In this document: positions 35,200 to 42,855 of the stretch, one piece after another
Layout: each line of letters starts with the position of its first letter
Position numbering within the stretch: position 1 is the stretch's first letter
Assembly: GCA_018385415.1 (NCBI GenBank)
Contig: JAHAZA010000037.1
Coordinates: forward strand, 1-45,706
Direction: 5' to 3'
Length of the DNA stretch: 45,706 bases
From: Treponema sp.
Lineage (GTDB): Bacteria; Spirochaetota; Spirochaetia; Treponematales; Treponemataceae
Program-made: the position numbers and the translations under genes
The notes under the pieces: model-generated
Told to the model about the DNA's origin: nothing
The model's database searches: none
What the model saw: the letters and a program-made list of their open reading frames with translations, nothing else

Positions 35200-35270
35200 T
35201 ACATCCTGCACTTTGCAAAATGAATGGATGTACAAAGGTGCCTGCAATTTTTCACACAATGCAGGTACCT
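35200..35270 (+). repeat. Two small hairpins after dnaK
   Basis: Hairpin A: TACATCC (35200-35206) with GGATGTA (35226-35232). Hairpin B: AGGTGCCTGCA (35236-35246) with TGCAGGTACCT (35260-35270), all paired if one G-U is allowed. Neither is followed by a strong T run, so they look like RNA processing or stability elements rather than terminators. Confidence 0.75.
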
Positions 35271-35278
35271 GATAATGT

Positions 35279-35371
35279 AAAAACTGCGTAACCGAAAAGG
35301 CTGGCAGCCACTGCATTGAGAGCGAAGCGATCACGCAGTGGATTGACAGATTTTCGGTGAGAGCAGTTTTT
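35279..35371 (+). repeat. 93-nt imperfect inverted repeat between dnaK and dnaJ
   Basis: Three nested stems: AAAAACTGC (35279-35287) with GCAGTTTTT (35363-35371), ACCGAAAA (35291-35298) with TTTTCGGT (35351-35358), and CCACTGC (35308-35314) with GCAGTGG (35335-35341). CTG/CAG adds pairing between the last two. The loop reads ATTGAGAGCGAAGCGATCAC, and the 3' arm ends in five T. It is symmetrical enough to form a long stem in RNA from either strand. It could attenuate dnaJ relative to dnaK, be a processed structure, or be a dispersed repeat element. Confidence 0.85.
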
Positions 35372-35412
35372 GGTATTTATAAAGATGTTTGTGTGAAAAA
35401 TTGAAGGTAAAT

Positions 35413-36549
35413 ATGGCCAAACGTGATTATTACGAAGTGCTTGGTGTAGAAAAGGGCGCTTCACTTGATGACATTAAGAAAGGATACAGAAAGCTTGCTA
35501 TTAAATATCATCCAGATAGAAATCCTGGTGATAAGGAAGCTGAAGAAAAATTCAAGGAAGCAACAGAGGCTTACGAAGTTCTTTCTGATGATCAGAAACG
35601 TCCTATCTATGATCAGTATGGCTTTGCTGGCCTTGATGGAATGGGCGCAGGTGGAGGTGCCGGCGGTTATTCTCATGCATACTCTGATTTCAGTGATATT
35701 TTCGGTAGCGGATTTGGCGATATTTTCGAAAACCTTTTTGGTGGCGGTGGCCGTTCAAGAAGTGGTTATGGACGTTCCAATGAACCTGGACAGGGTGCCT
35801 CTCTTCGTTATGATCTTGAAATTGATTTTAAAGATGCTGTTTATGGAACAAAGGCAGAAGTTCGTTTTTCTCATGAAGTAGCATGTTCTTCATGTAACGG
35901 ATCTGGTTGTGCTCCTGGAGGAAGCAGAAAAACATGTTCTTACTGTAATGGTATGGGGCAGATTGGACGCAGTGCAGGGTTCTTTACCGTTCAACAGCCA
36001 TGTCCTACTTGTTCGGGAACAGGTAAGACAATAGATAAGCCTTGTAAGAACTGTCGTGGTACAGGTATTGAACAGAAATCAAGTCGTGTAACGCTTACAA
36101 TTCCTGCAGGTGTTGACGAAGGAAAACGTATTGTAATTCCTCATCAGGGTAATGCTGGGCGTAATGGTGGACCAAGCGGAGATTTAATTGTTGTTGTTCA
36201 TATTAAAGATCATAAATTCTTTGAAAGAGATGATTATGACTTGTATTGTGCAGTTCCTGTTTCTATAAGTCAGGCTGCTTTGGGGGCAACAATTACAATC
36301 AAATCTCTTGATGACAGATCAATTGATGTTAAAGTTCCTGCTGGAACACAGAATGGAAAGATTCTTCGCATCAAAGGTGAAGGAATTAATTCCGCAAATG
36401 GCAGAAAAGGTGACTTATATATCAAACTTATGGTTCAGGTTCCTACAAAACTTACTCCAGCACAGAAAAAGATACTTGAATCTTATCTTGCTGAAGAAAA
36501 ACCTAGTGATTCACCGGATCTGATACCATTATCAAATCTTTCCCGCTAA
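35413..36549 (+). CDS. dnaJ: Chaperone protein DnaJ (Hsp40)
   Basis: 378 aa, type I Hsp40. J domain (residues 1-70) with HPD in KYHPDRNPGD; a Gly/Phe-rich region (about 75-125); four zinc repeats CSSCNGSG, CSYCNGMG, CPTCSGTG and CKNCRGTG; then the C-terminal substrate-binding part. The start is ATG 35413 (MAKRDYYEVLGV), with GAAGGT upstream; an upstream in-frame start would lie in the leader. It stimulates the DnaK ATPase. Separated from dnaK by a hairpin-rich leader and ended by a clear terminator. Confidence 0.98.
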   Translation: MAKRDYYEVLGVEKGASLDDIKKGYRKLAIKYHPDRNPGDKEAEEKFKEATEAYEVLSDDQKRPIYDQYGFAGLDGMGAGGGAGGYSHAYSDFSDIFGSGFGDIFENLFGGGGRSRSGYGRSNEPGQGASLRYDLEIDFKDAVYGTKAEVRFSHEVACSSCNGSGCAPGGSRKTCSYCNGMGQIGRSAGFFTVQQPCPTCSGTGKTIDKPCKNCRGTGIEQKSSRVTLTIPAGVDEGKRIVIPHQGNAGRNGGPSGDLIVVVHIKDHKFFERDDYDLYCAVPVSISQAALGATITIKSLDDRSIDVKVPAGTQNGKILRIKGEGINSANGRKGDLYIKLMVQVPTKLTPAQKKILESYLAEEKPSDSPDLIPLSNLSR

Positions 36550-36577
36550 AATTCTTTTAAGCAGGGATAGTAAAGAG

Positions 36578-36609
36578 AAGCAGACTTCATAAAAGGGTCT
36601 GCTTTTTTT
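36578..36609 (+). terminator. Intrinsic terminator of the grpE-dnaK-dnaJ cluster
   Basis: AAGCAGAC (36578-36585) pairs with GTCTGCTT (36597-36604), followed by T residues to 36609. Confidence 0.93.
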
Positions 36610-36641
36610 GTTTAAATCTGGGGAATGATTCATTTCCTCTC

Positions 36642-36668
36642 TAAATTTTTATTCACTTTTGCCGATAC
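36642..36668 (+). promoter_or_regulatory. Sigma-28-type promoter of the PP2C/STAS operon
   Basis: TAAATTTT (36642-36649), exactly 11 nt, then GCCGATAC (36661-36668). Each box matches the sigma-28 consensus (TAAAGTTT-N11-GCCGATAA) at 7 of 8. A TATAAT preceded by TGG at about 36673 could be an overlapping sigma-70 extended -10 box. Confidence 0.65.
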
Positions 36669-36715
36669 TGTGGTATAATTAGAATACTGTTTATCTCTTT
36701 TTTAATGGAGTCTTT

Positions 36716-38110
36716 ATGCTAAAACAAAGAAAAAGATGGTTTGAAGTATTGGTATATGCAATTTCAACTATAGGGTTCATTGCTGTTTCTTACTTCCTCA
36801 TTCTTCAGATCACCAAAGAAATTAAAATTATTCCGTTCTGCTTACTTGAATTTTCAGTTCTTATGTTCTTCTTGATTGCCAGTTCTTCGATAATCAAGGC
36901 GGTAACAAAAGCAATGGAAGAAAAGGTTCTTAAAAAAGAGGAAACAAAGTACCTTCAGCTTTTTATTGACAGCCTTCGTTTCTGTTATACACTTGAAGAT
37001 TTTTATGAAATCATTCAGCGTATTCTCGAACAGAAAGCTGACTGTTCAGTTCTGTATATGGATAGCGAAAAAGAATACGTTCTTTATAACAGTCCTAACA
37101 GAATTACAAATGATAAAGATGTTCTTCGCACTTTAATGAATAACTTTCCGGCAACATGGCCAGATGGTTTTGACTTTGTCGGTGATAAGCTTGGTATTAC
37201 ATCAAGATACAAGAAAGCCCGCGGATTTGTAATTTCACATGAAAAATTCCACTTCTTTGTACTCTGTCGTTATACAAGATTTTTTGATACAGGAATTTAT
37301 AATACCCTTGTTGAAGAATTTTACCGTTTTAGAAAGCGTACACAGACAATTGCATCTTTGTCAGAAATTGCAGGTCTTTCTAAAGAATGGGAACAGCTTG
37401 CAGAAACACAGCGCCTCTTCTTACCTGAAGTGATGCCTGATACAAAACGCTTAAAGATTGCTGCATACTTTAGACCATTGGTAAACGTATCTGGTGACTA
37501 TTATACAGCACTTCCTATTGATGAACATAAAACACTTTTGATGCTTGGAGATGTATCTGGTAAAGGTCTTCCTGCTGCCCTTATTATGGGTTTGGTAATG
37601 AATACTGTTAAAATTATTGAAGATAAAGAAGATCTTATAGGTATTGTTCGTGCCATTGATAAAGCTATCAAGGGAATGAAACTTCAGGATAAATATACTG
37701 TATTGTTTATTTCTGTAGTTGACACTCAGAAAATGACAATTCGTTATGTCAATGCTTCAATGTCAGATCCTTTGATTGTAACACGAGCTCCTGATGGATA
37801 TACAATTAAACCGCTTTCTTCAAACTGTGGTGTAGTTGGAATTATTGATATTGATGATATTCGAATCGATGAACAGAGACTGTTCCGTGATGACTTAATC
37901 CTGTTCGCATCTGATGGTGTTTCAGAAGTAATGAACGACGAAGGTGTGGAACTTGGTGATACTGATCTCTATACTGAAACAATCAAGAATAGTGCTGCTA
38001 AGCAGCCTCAGGAATTTATTGATGACATTGTAAACTTGATTTTTGATTACAAGGGAAATAATAAACTTCATGATGATATTACTATGATGGTAACAAAGGT
38101 GGTAAGCTAA
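36716..38110 (+). CDS. PP2C-type (RsbU/SpoIIE) serine phosphatase, membrane-bound
   Basis: 464 aa. Two membrane helices at the N-terminus (about 10-32 and 42-62), a middle region (about 75-210) that may be a GAF-like sensor, and a C-terminal SpoIIE-type phosphatase (about 240-464). The metal-binding residues of this family are all present: Asp261 (VSGDYY), Asp279 (LGDVSGKG), Asp400 (ASDGVSE) and Asp453/454 (HDDITMM). RsbU-type enzymes dephosphorylate STAS anti-anti-sigma proteins, and such a protein is encoded two genes downstream. GGAG precedes the ATG at 5 bases. The stop overlaps the next start by one base. Confidence 0.9.
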   Translation: MLKQRKRWFEVLVYAISTIGFIAVSYFLILQITKEIKIIPFCLLEFSVLMFFLIASSSIIKAVTKAMEEKVLKKEETKYLQLFIDSLRFCYTLEDFYEIIQRILEQKADCSVLYMDSEKEYVLYNSPNRITNDKDVLRTLMNNFPATWPDGFDFVGDKLGITSRYKKARGFVISHEKFHFFVLCRYTRFFDTGIYNTLVEEFYRFRKRTQTIASLSEIAGLSKEWEQLAETQRLFLPEVMPDTKRLKIAAYFRPLVNVSGDYYTALPIDEHKTLLMLGDVSGKGLPAALIMGLVMNTVKIIEDKEDLIGIVRAIDKAIKGMKLQDKYTVLFISVVDTQKMTIRYVNASMSDPLIVTRAPDGYTIKPLSSNCGVVGIIDIDDIRIDEQRLFRDDLILFASDGVSEVMNDEGVELGDTDLYTETIKNSAAKQPQEFIDDIVNLIFDYKGNNKLHDDITMMVTKVVS

Positions 38111-40659
38111 TGATTTTTATTGTACTTAATGCACTTTTAGCTGGATTCTTAATTTACGCATCTGTTAACGTTAATACTAAAAACCAGGGTACTGGCAGTA
38201 GTATGGTTGGAATTATGATGCTGGATGCCGTATCAACTCTGATGTTGTTATTCGCACTTATATCGATTAAGTTCGATGGTCCGGAAACAATTACAAATAT
38301 TCTCCATCATCTTGTTATATTTCTGGTAGCTGCAATCTTTATTGAAATTTCCCTTATGTTTATTAAGGTCTCAAAAAAGAGTGGAAATGCAGTTGATATC
38401 ATTGTAAGAATTATACTTCTTCTTGCTGCAGGATATATTTCATTTGCAAAAATGAAAATTAAAAATGCAGCAACATTTGATGTAATTTCATCTCGGATTT
38501 TTACTGGAACACTCGGAACTCAGTTTCCGATTGAATGGCATGAACTTTTCGTAGTTCTGTTTATTTTTGTTATCCCATTGTTCTCTCTTTTAATCATGTT
38601 ATTAAATGGAGAAAACTCTAATTCCCGTGTAACAATTCAGAGAACTGTTCTTTGTTTTGGAACATTGTTGTTTGGCTGGGCAGGTCTTTTGTTGATTTTC
38701 TACATTTCAGCAATTATGCCAATGGCTAAATCATTGTTCATGTATATGCTTGCTGTGATGTCTGTAATGCTTTCAATCAGTATTTCCTATGAAAAGATAT
38801 TTGACGGTTCAAAGCTGTTTTCAAGTATCCTTTCTATGTTTATAAAATATCTGCTTCCTGCAGTGCTTGGTGCTTTTATCTATGTATGGCTTGCACCTAT
38901 GGCAGTAACAAAACTTCCTTTATTTGTTTTGCTGGTATCTGTTTCTGTATTTGCACTTATGCTTATTGGACGCTATGTAAGTTCAGGTCTTGCAAAACTT
39001 ATTAAGTATCGGTCAAGTCAATATGATGCTGACTTTGAACAGGCACTTGCATCTATTAATTACGAAAGCGAACTTTCGAATATTGCACAGGAATTTTTTA
39101 AAGCATTCCAGGATAATCTCCAGACAGGTTCAATGACAGTAACTATCGATTCTGGTAGTGATGAATATACAACAGCATATAACTCTGAGGGAAAAACACA
39201 CGTAATTCCTAAGAATCAAAAAGTTCGTGACCTGTTATTAAAGAATGAAAACTTCATTATTTTTAGAAGTGAAGTTGAAACAAATTATCTTCTTCAGCCA
39301 ATTCAGGAAGAACTTGAAAATATTTTTGAAGAAACAGAATCAGAAGTATTAATTATTCTCCACGAAGGAAATTATATTCTTGGTCATCTTTTCCTTGGGG
39401 AAAAACGAACCGGAGGTGCTTATGATGATTATGATAAGCAGATGTTTGATAAGTTCTATTCTTACTTCTTCGTATTCGGTTATTACATGAAGAATATTGC
39501 TAATGCTTCAGTTGTTGGTACTGTTAACCGCGAAATCCGCATGTCGTCTCAGATTATTACATCGATTCAGGAGAACATGGATTATATCAAAAATCCAAAA
39601 ATTGATGTTGGATATCTTATGGTTCCAGCTCATAATATTGGTGGTGAATTTGTTGATATGATTCGCCTTAATGATACAAGCCATATTATGGTAGTCGGTT
39701 CATTGAGCGGTAAAGGTATTTCTGCTTCTATGAGTATGGTCATTCTTAAGTCCATTATTCGTACATTCCTTGCAGATACTCATGATTTTAAGGAATTGAT
39801 TCAGAAAGTTAATGCATTCATTCGTGCAAATCTTCCAAAGGGAACTTTCTTTAGTGGAATTTTCTGTCTTATAGATTTTGAAAATGATACTATGTATTAC
39901 ATTAACTGTGGTATTCCAACAATGCTCATGTATTCAAAGACATATAACAATGTTATTGAAATTCAGGGTAAGGGATATGTTCTTGGATTTGTTAAGGATG
40001 TTTCGCCTCTTGTTAAGGTTAAGCAGGTTAAACTTACGCCGGGAGATATGCTTGCAGTTTCTACAAATGGTTTGATTAATTCTCACTCACTTCGTGGTGA
40101 TACATTTGGTAAGGAAAGAATTAAACAGGCATTGATGGATAACTATACATATCCTTCTGCTCGTATCGCTAGATTTACATTTGATAATCTTCAGCGTTTT
40201 ATGTCAAAGGAGCTTGAAGATGATATCACAATGGTTGTAATTAGATATTTTGGTAAAGATTCTTCTATGTACATGACTGATGAAGATTCTGCACAGGAAC
40301 GTCTTGTTGACCATACTGATTCTTTTGATGCAGATGCTTTACTTGCCGATGCAATGAATGATGATTCTAGTGCAGCTGGTGAAAGTGTAGTAACAGCTTC
40401 CTCTGATGAAATAATTGATCCTGAAGTTGAAGTTTCAAAGCAGACAGAAGAAATCCCTGGAGCTGAAGATATTCCTGTAGATGAGATTGTTGATGAAAAT
40501 AAAGAAACTGACAGGATTATCGAAGATACAGCTGATTTTAATATTTCAGATGTTTTTGATGAAGATATGTTTAATGCCGATTTTTCTAATCCAAATGATG
40601 GAATCAGCATTGATGATATTGTTGATCCAGATTCCTTTGAAGAACTAGAAGAAAAATAG
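38110..40659 (+). CDS. Multi-TM protein with degenerate PP2C domain
   Basis: 849 aa. The N-terminal third has about eight membrane helices (residues about 1-300), similar to 7TM-type receptor modules; a helical and possibly GAF-like part follows (about 320-480). The phosphatase-like domain (about 490-710) has lost three metal ligands seen in the upstream gene: GGEFVD has Glu513 for Asp, GSLSGKG has Ser531 for Asp, and STNGL has Asn653 for Asp; only DD at 704/705 in EDDITMV is kept. It is therefore probably inactive, or works as a binding or sensor partner. A long acidic tail (about 720-849) follows. One-base overlap with the active phosphatase gene; a STAS gene is 13 bp downstream. Confidence 0.85.
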   Translation: MIFIVLNALLAGFLIYASVNVNTKNQGTGSSMVGIMMLDAVSTLMLLFALISIKFDGPETITNILHHLVIFLVAAIFIEISLMFIKVSKKSGNAVDIIVRIILLLAAGYISFAKMKIKNAATFDVISSRIFTGTLGTQFPIEWHELFVVLFIFVIPLFSLLIMLLNGENSNSRVTIQRTVLCFGTLLFGWAGLLLIFYISAIMPMAKSLFMYMLAVMSVMLSISISYEKIFDGSKLFSSILSMFIKYLLPAVLGAFIYVWLAPMAVTKLPLFVLLVSVSVFALMLIGRYVSSGLAKLIKYRSSQYDADFEQALASINYESELSNIAQEFFKAFQDNLQTGSMTVTIDSGSDEYTTAYNSEGKTHVIPKNQKVRDLLLKNENFIIFRSEVETNYLLQPIQEELENIFEETESEVLIILHEGNYILGHLFLGEKRTGGAYDDYDKQMFDKFYSYFFVFGYYMKNIANASVVGTVNREIRMSSQIITSIQENMDYIKNPKIDVGYLMVPAHNIGGEFVDMIRLNDTSHIMVVGSLSGKGISASMSMVILKSIIRTFLADTHDFKELIQKVNAFIRANLPKGTFFSGIFCLIDFENDTMYYINCGIPTMLMYSKTYNNVIEIQGKGYVLGFVKDVSPLVKVKQVKLTPGDMLAVSTNGLINSHSLRGDTFGKERIKQALMDNYTYPSARIARFTFDNLQRFMSKELEDDITMVVIRYFGKDSSMYMTDEDSAQERLVDHTDSFDADALLADAMNDDSSAAGESVVTASSDEIIDPEVEVSKQTEEIPGAEDIPVDEIVDENKETDRIIEDTADFNISDVFDEDMFNADFSNPNDGISIDDIVDPDSFEELEEK

Positions 40660-40672
40660 GGAGTAGTAGAAA

Positions 40673-40999
40673 ATGGAACAATTAACAATTACTGAAAAAA
40701 GCGGTGCAAACTATGCTCTTTATGAACTTATTGGAGCATGTAATTCATATACAATCGGTGATCTCCAGACAAAGATTTTTGAAAATATAAAATCGACAAA
40801 TGTTGTTCTTGATTTATCACAGGTAACAACAATGGATTCCACAGGAATGGGAATGCTTTTTGCCTGCTTTAATAAAGGTCTTGATACTGGATTTAAATTA
40901 TACCTTATGAATATGTCTTTTGCTGTTATTAATACAGTAAAGGAAACGGGATTTCTTGAAGCCTTTAATGTAATCACTTCAGTAACAGAAGTTCAGTAA
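40673..40999 (+). CDS. STAS-domain anti-sigma factor antagonist (SpoIIAA/RsbV-like)
   Basis: 108 aa, a single STAS domain. The phospho-acceptor is Ser56 in TTMDSTGMGMLF, the usual D-S-S/T-G motif. In partner switching the unphosphorylated form binds an anti-sigma kinase and frees the sigma factor; PP2C enzymes reactivate it. The matching phosphatase is two genes upstream. No RsbW/SpoIIAB-type kinase is in the window, so it must be encoded elsewhere. GGGAG sits before the ATG. It ends in a terminator. Confidence 0.93.
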   Translation: MEQLTITEKSGANYALYELIGACNSYTIGDLQTKIFENIKSTNVVLDLSQVTTMDSTGMGMLFACFNKGLDTGFKLYLMNMSFAVINTVKETGFLEAFNVITSVTEVQ

Positions 41000-41023
41000 T
41001 TACAGCTAAGTAATAATTAAATT

Positions 41024-41056
41024 AGGGTTCTCACTTGAAATGAGGACCTTTTTTTT
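41024..41056 (+). terminator. Intrinsic terminator of the PP2C/STAS operon
   Basis: AGGGTTCTCA (41024-41033) pairs with TGAGGACCT (41041-41049) with one bulge and one G-U, followed by a T run to 41056. The right half overlaps the promoter of the next gene. Confidence 0.8.
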
Positions 41057-41064
41057 GCTATTAT
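41035..41064 (+). promoter_or_regulatory. Promoter of the Na/Pi cotransporter gene
   Basis: TTGAAA (41035-41040), 18 nt, TATTAT (41059-41064), with the ATG five bases later and no Shine-Dalgarno sequence. It lies inside the terminator of the preceding operon. Confidence 0.5.
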
Positions 41065-41069
41065 AACAT

Positions 41070-42722
41070 ATGGCTGTAGTCAAAGTATTATTGCAATTTT
41101 TAGGTGCTCTTGCATTCCTCCTTTATGGAATGAAACTTATGTCCGACGGTGTTCAAAAAAGTACCGGCGAGAAGCTACAGCGCGCATTAAGTGTGATGAC
41201 TGGTAACAGGATCGTTGCTCTTATAACTGGTATGGTCGTAACAATGATCATTCAGTCATCAGGTGCAACAACGGTAATGGTTGTTACATTTGTAAATGCA
41301 GGTCTTCTTTCTTTAGTTCAGTCTGTGGGTGTTATTTTTGGTGCCAATATTGGTACAACAATTACAGCCTGGATTGTTTCCCTTTCTACATTTGATTTTA
41401 AAATTGCTGCTTTTGCAATTCCTATTTTTGGTCTTGGTTACGTTTTTACACTTGCAAAAAAGTCTACATATCGAAATGTAGGTGAAGCATTGATGGGATT
41501 TGGAATGCTTTTTATTGGTCTCGACTGGCTGCAGAAAGCAATTCCTACTGATCCTGCAAAAATGATGTGGCTTACAAATATACAGGGATGGGGTCCGGTT
41601 TCTATTCTTATCGGATTCATAATTGGTATATTGATTACAGCAGCTTTACATTCTTCAAGTGCCTTTTCCGGAATTGTAATTTCACTTGCGTATAATAATG
41701 CAATCAGTTGGGAATTTGCTGCAGCTCTTACTTTAGGAAGTAACATTGGTTCTACAATTGATGCTATTCTTGCTGCTATTGGTCAGAGTGCTGATTCAAA
41801 ACGTTCCGCATTAATCCACGTTATGTTCAATGTGTTTGGGACCGTTATTGCCTTGATATTCTTTGGACCATTCCTAAATCTTGTAACAATGTTAACTCCG
41901 GGACATGCAAATTCAAATATTGCTATCCGAATTTCAATGCTCCACACAGTTTTTAAAACATTATCAACTGTAGTACTTCTTCCTTTACAGACACCAATAG
42001 TAAAACTTTCGCGAATGCTTATTAAGGATGATGAAGTCGGAGATTCTAATACATACAAGCTTGAATTTGTTGAAACAATTGGTAAAGAAAATAGTGCAGC
42101 GTATATTATTCGTGCAGAAAAAGCAATTGCGGATATGACTGATGTTGTGACAGGAATGTTTGACAGAATCCAGATTGGTCTTACTAGTCGTGATCAGAGT
42201 TTTATTGATAATCATGCTGATGAAAGTGAAAAAGAAGAAGTCTATTGTGATCAAATGCACGAGCAGATAACACATTATTTAGTAAAATGTGAAAGTCTTC
42301 ATATTACGGAAAAACAGTTGAATCACATCTCATCTATGATTCAGATTGTTGAAGATCTTGAAAGTATGTCTGACAACTGTTATGCCACAGTAATGCTTAT
42401 TTCAAAAAGTATTTCAAAAAATATGAAGTATCAGCAGGATGATCTTGATAAAATGATTCCTTATGTTGAACTTGCGCGTCAATTCCTTCAGTTTATTAGA
42501 ATAAATATCAATAAAGAACTTGATGATGATAAACTTTCTCTTGCCAGAGAGCTTGAAGATCAGATTGATCTGTTTAGAAAGAATCTTAAAAAACTTGCCA
42601 GAAAACGTCTTGAAGGCGGGGCAGATGTTAAAGCCGAACTTTTATATATCGATCTTGTACGCCAGATTGAAAAAATCGGAGACAACTGTTTCAGTATTTC
42701 AGAAAGCTTACGAGCGCTTTAA
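41070..42722 (+). CDS. Na/Pi cotransporter family protein with PhoU-like tail
   Basis: 550 aa. Two Na_Pi_cotrans repeats (PF02690 type) lie in the first 310 residues, with about eight to nine membrane helices and the paired motifs IQSSGATTVMVVTFVNAG and ALHSSSAFSGIVI. The C-terminal 200 residues are a helical PhoU-like domain (about 340-550). The family takes up phosphate with sodium; the PhoU tail may regulate it. ATG 41070 lies five bases after the likely -10. No Pst or Pho genes are near. Confidence 0.9.
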   Translation: MAVVKVLLQFLGALAFLLYGMKLMSDGVQKSTGEKLQRALSVMTGNRIVALITGMVVTMIIQSSGATTVMVVTFVNAGLLSLVQSVGVIFGANIGTTITAWIVSLSTFDFKIAAFAIPIFGLGYVFTLAKKSTYRNVGEALMGFGMLFIGLDWLQKAIPTDPAKMMWLTNIQGWGPVSILIGFIIGILITAALHSSSAFSGIVISLAYNNAISWEFAAALTLGSNIGSTIDAILAAIGQSADSKRSALIHVMFNVFGTVIALIFFGPFLNLVTMLTPGHANSNIAIRISMLHTVFKTLSTVVLLPLQTPIVKLSRMLIKDDEVGDSNTYKLEFVETIGKENSAAYIIRAEKAIADMTDVVTGMFDRIQIGLTSRDQSFIDNHADESEKEEVYCDQMHEQITHYLVKCESLHITEKQLNHISSMIQIVEDLESMSDNCYATVMLISKSISKNMKYQQDDLDKMIPYVELARQFLQFIRININKELDDDKLSLARELEDQIDLFRKNLKKLARKRLEGGADVKAELLYIDLVRQIEKIGDNCFSISESLRAL

Positions 42723-42808
42723 CCATATTCCAGATACTACTTATTAGTTCTTAAAATCTCAGGTATCACTAAGTTATTCAACCAGCATAGACACTAATAA
42801 TGCAGGCT

Positions 42809-42842
42809 AAAAAAAAAGGAACCAAGCGAAAGCAAGGTTCCT
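42809..42842 (-). terminator. Intrinsic terminator of leuS
   Basis: On the minus strand, AGGAACC (42842-42836) pairs with GGTTCCT (42823-42817) around a short inner stem with a TTTC loop, followed by a T run (42816-42809). It starts 14 bases after the leuS stop. The gap 42723-42808, after the Na/Pi gene, holds nothing else I can identify. Confidence 0.9.
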
Positions 42843-42855
42843 GTATGGCATTTAA

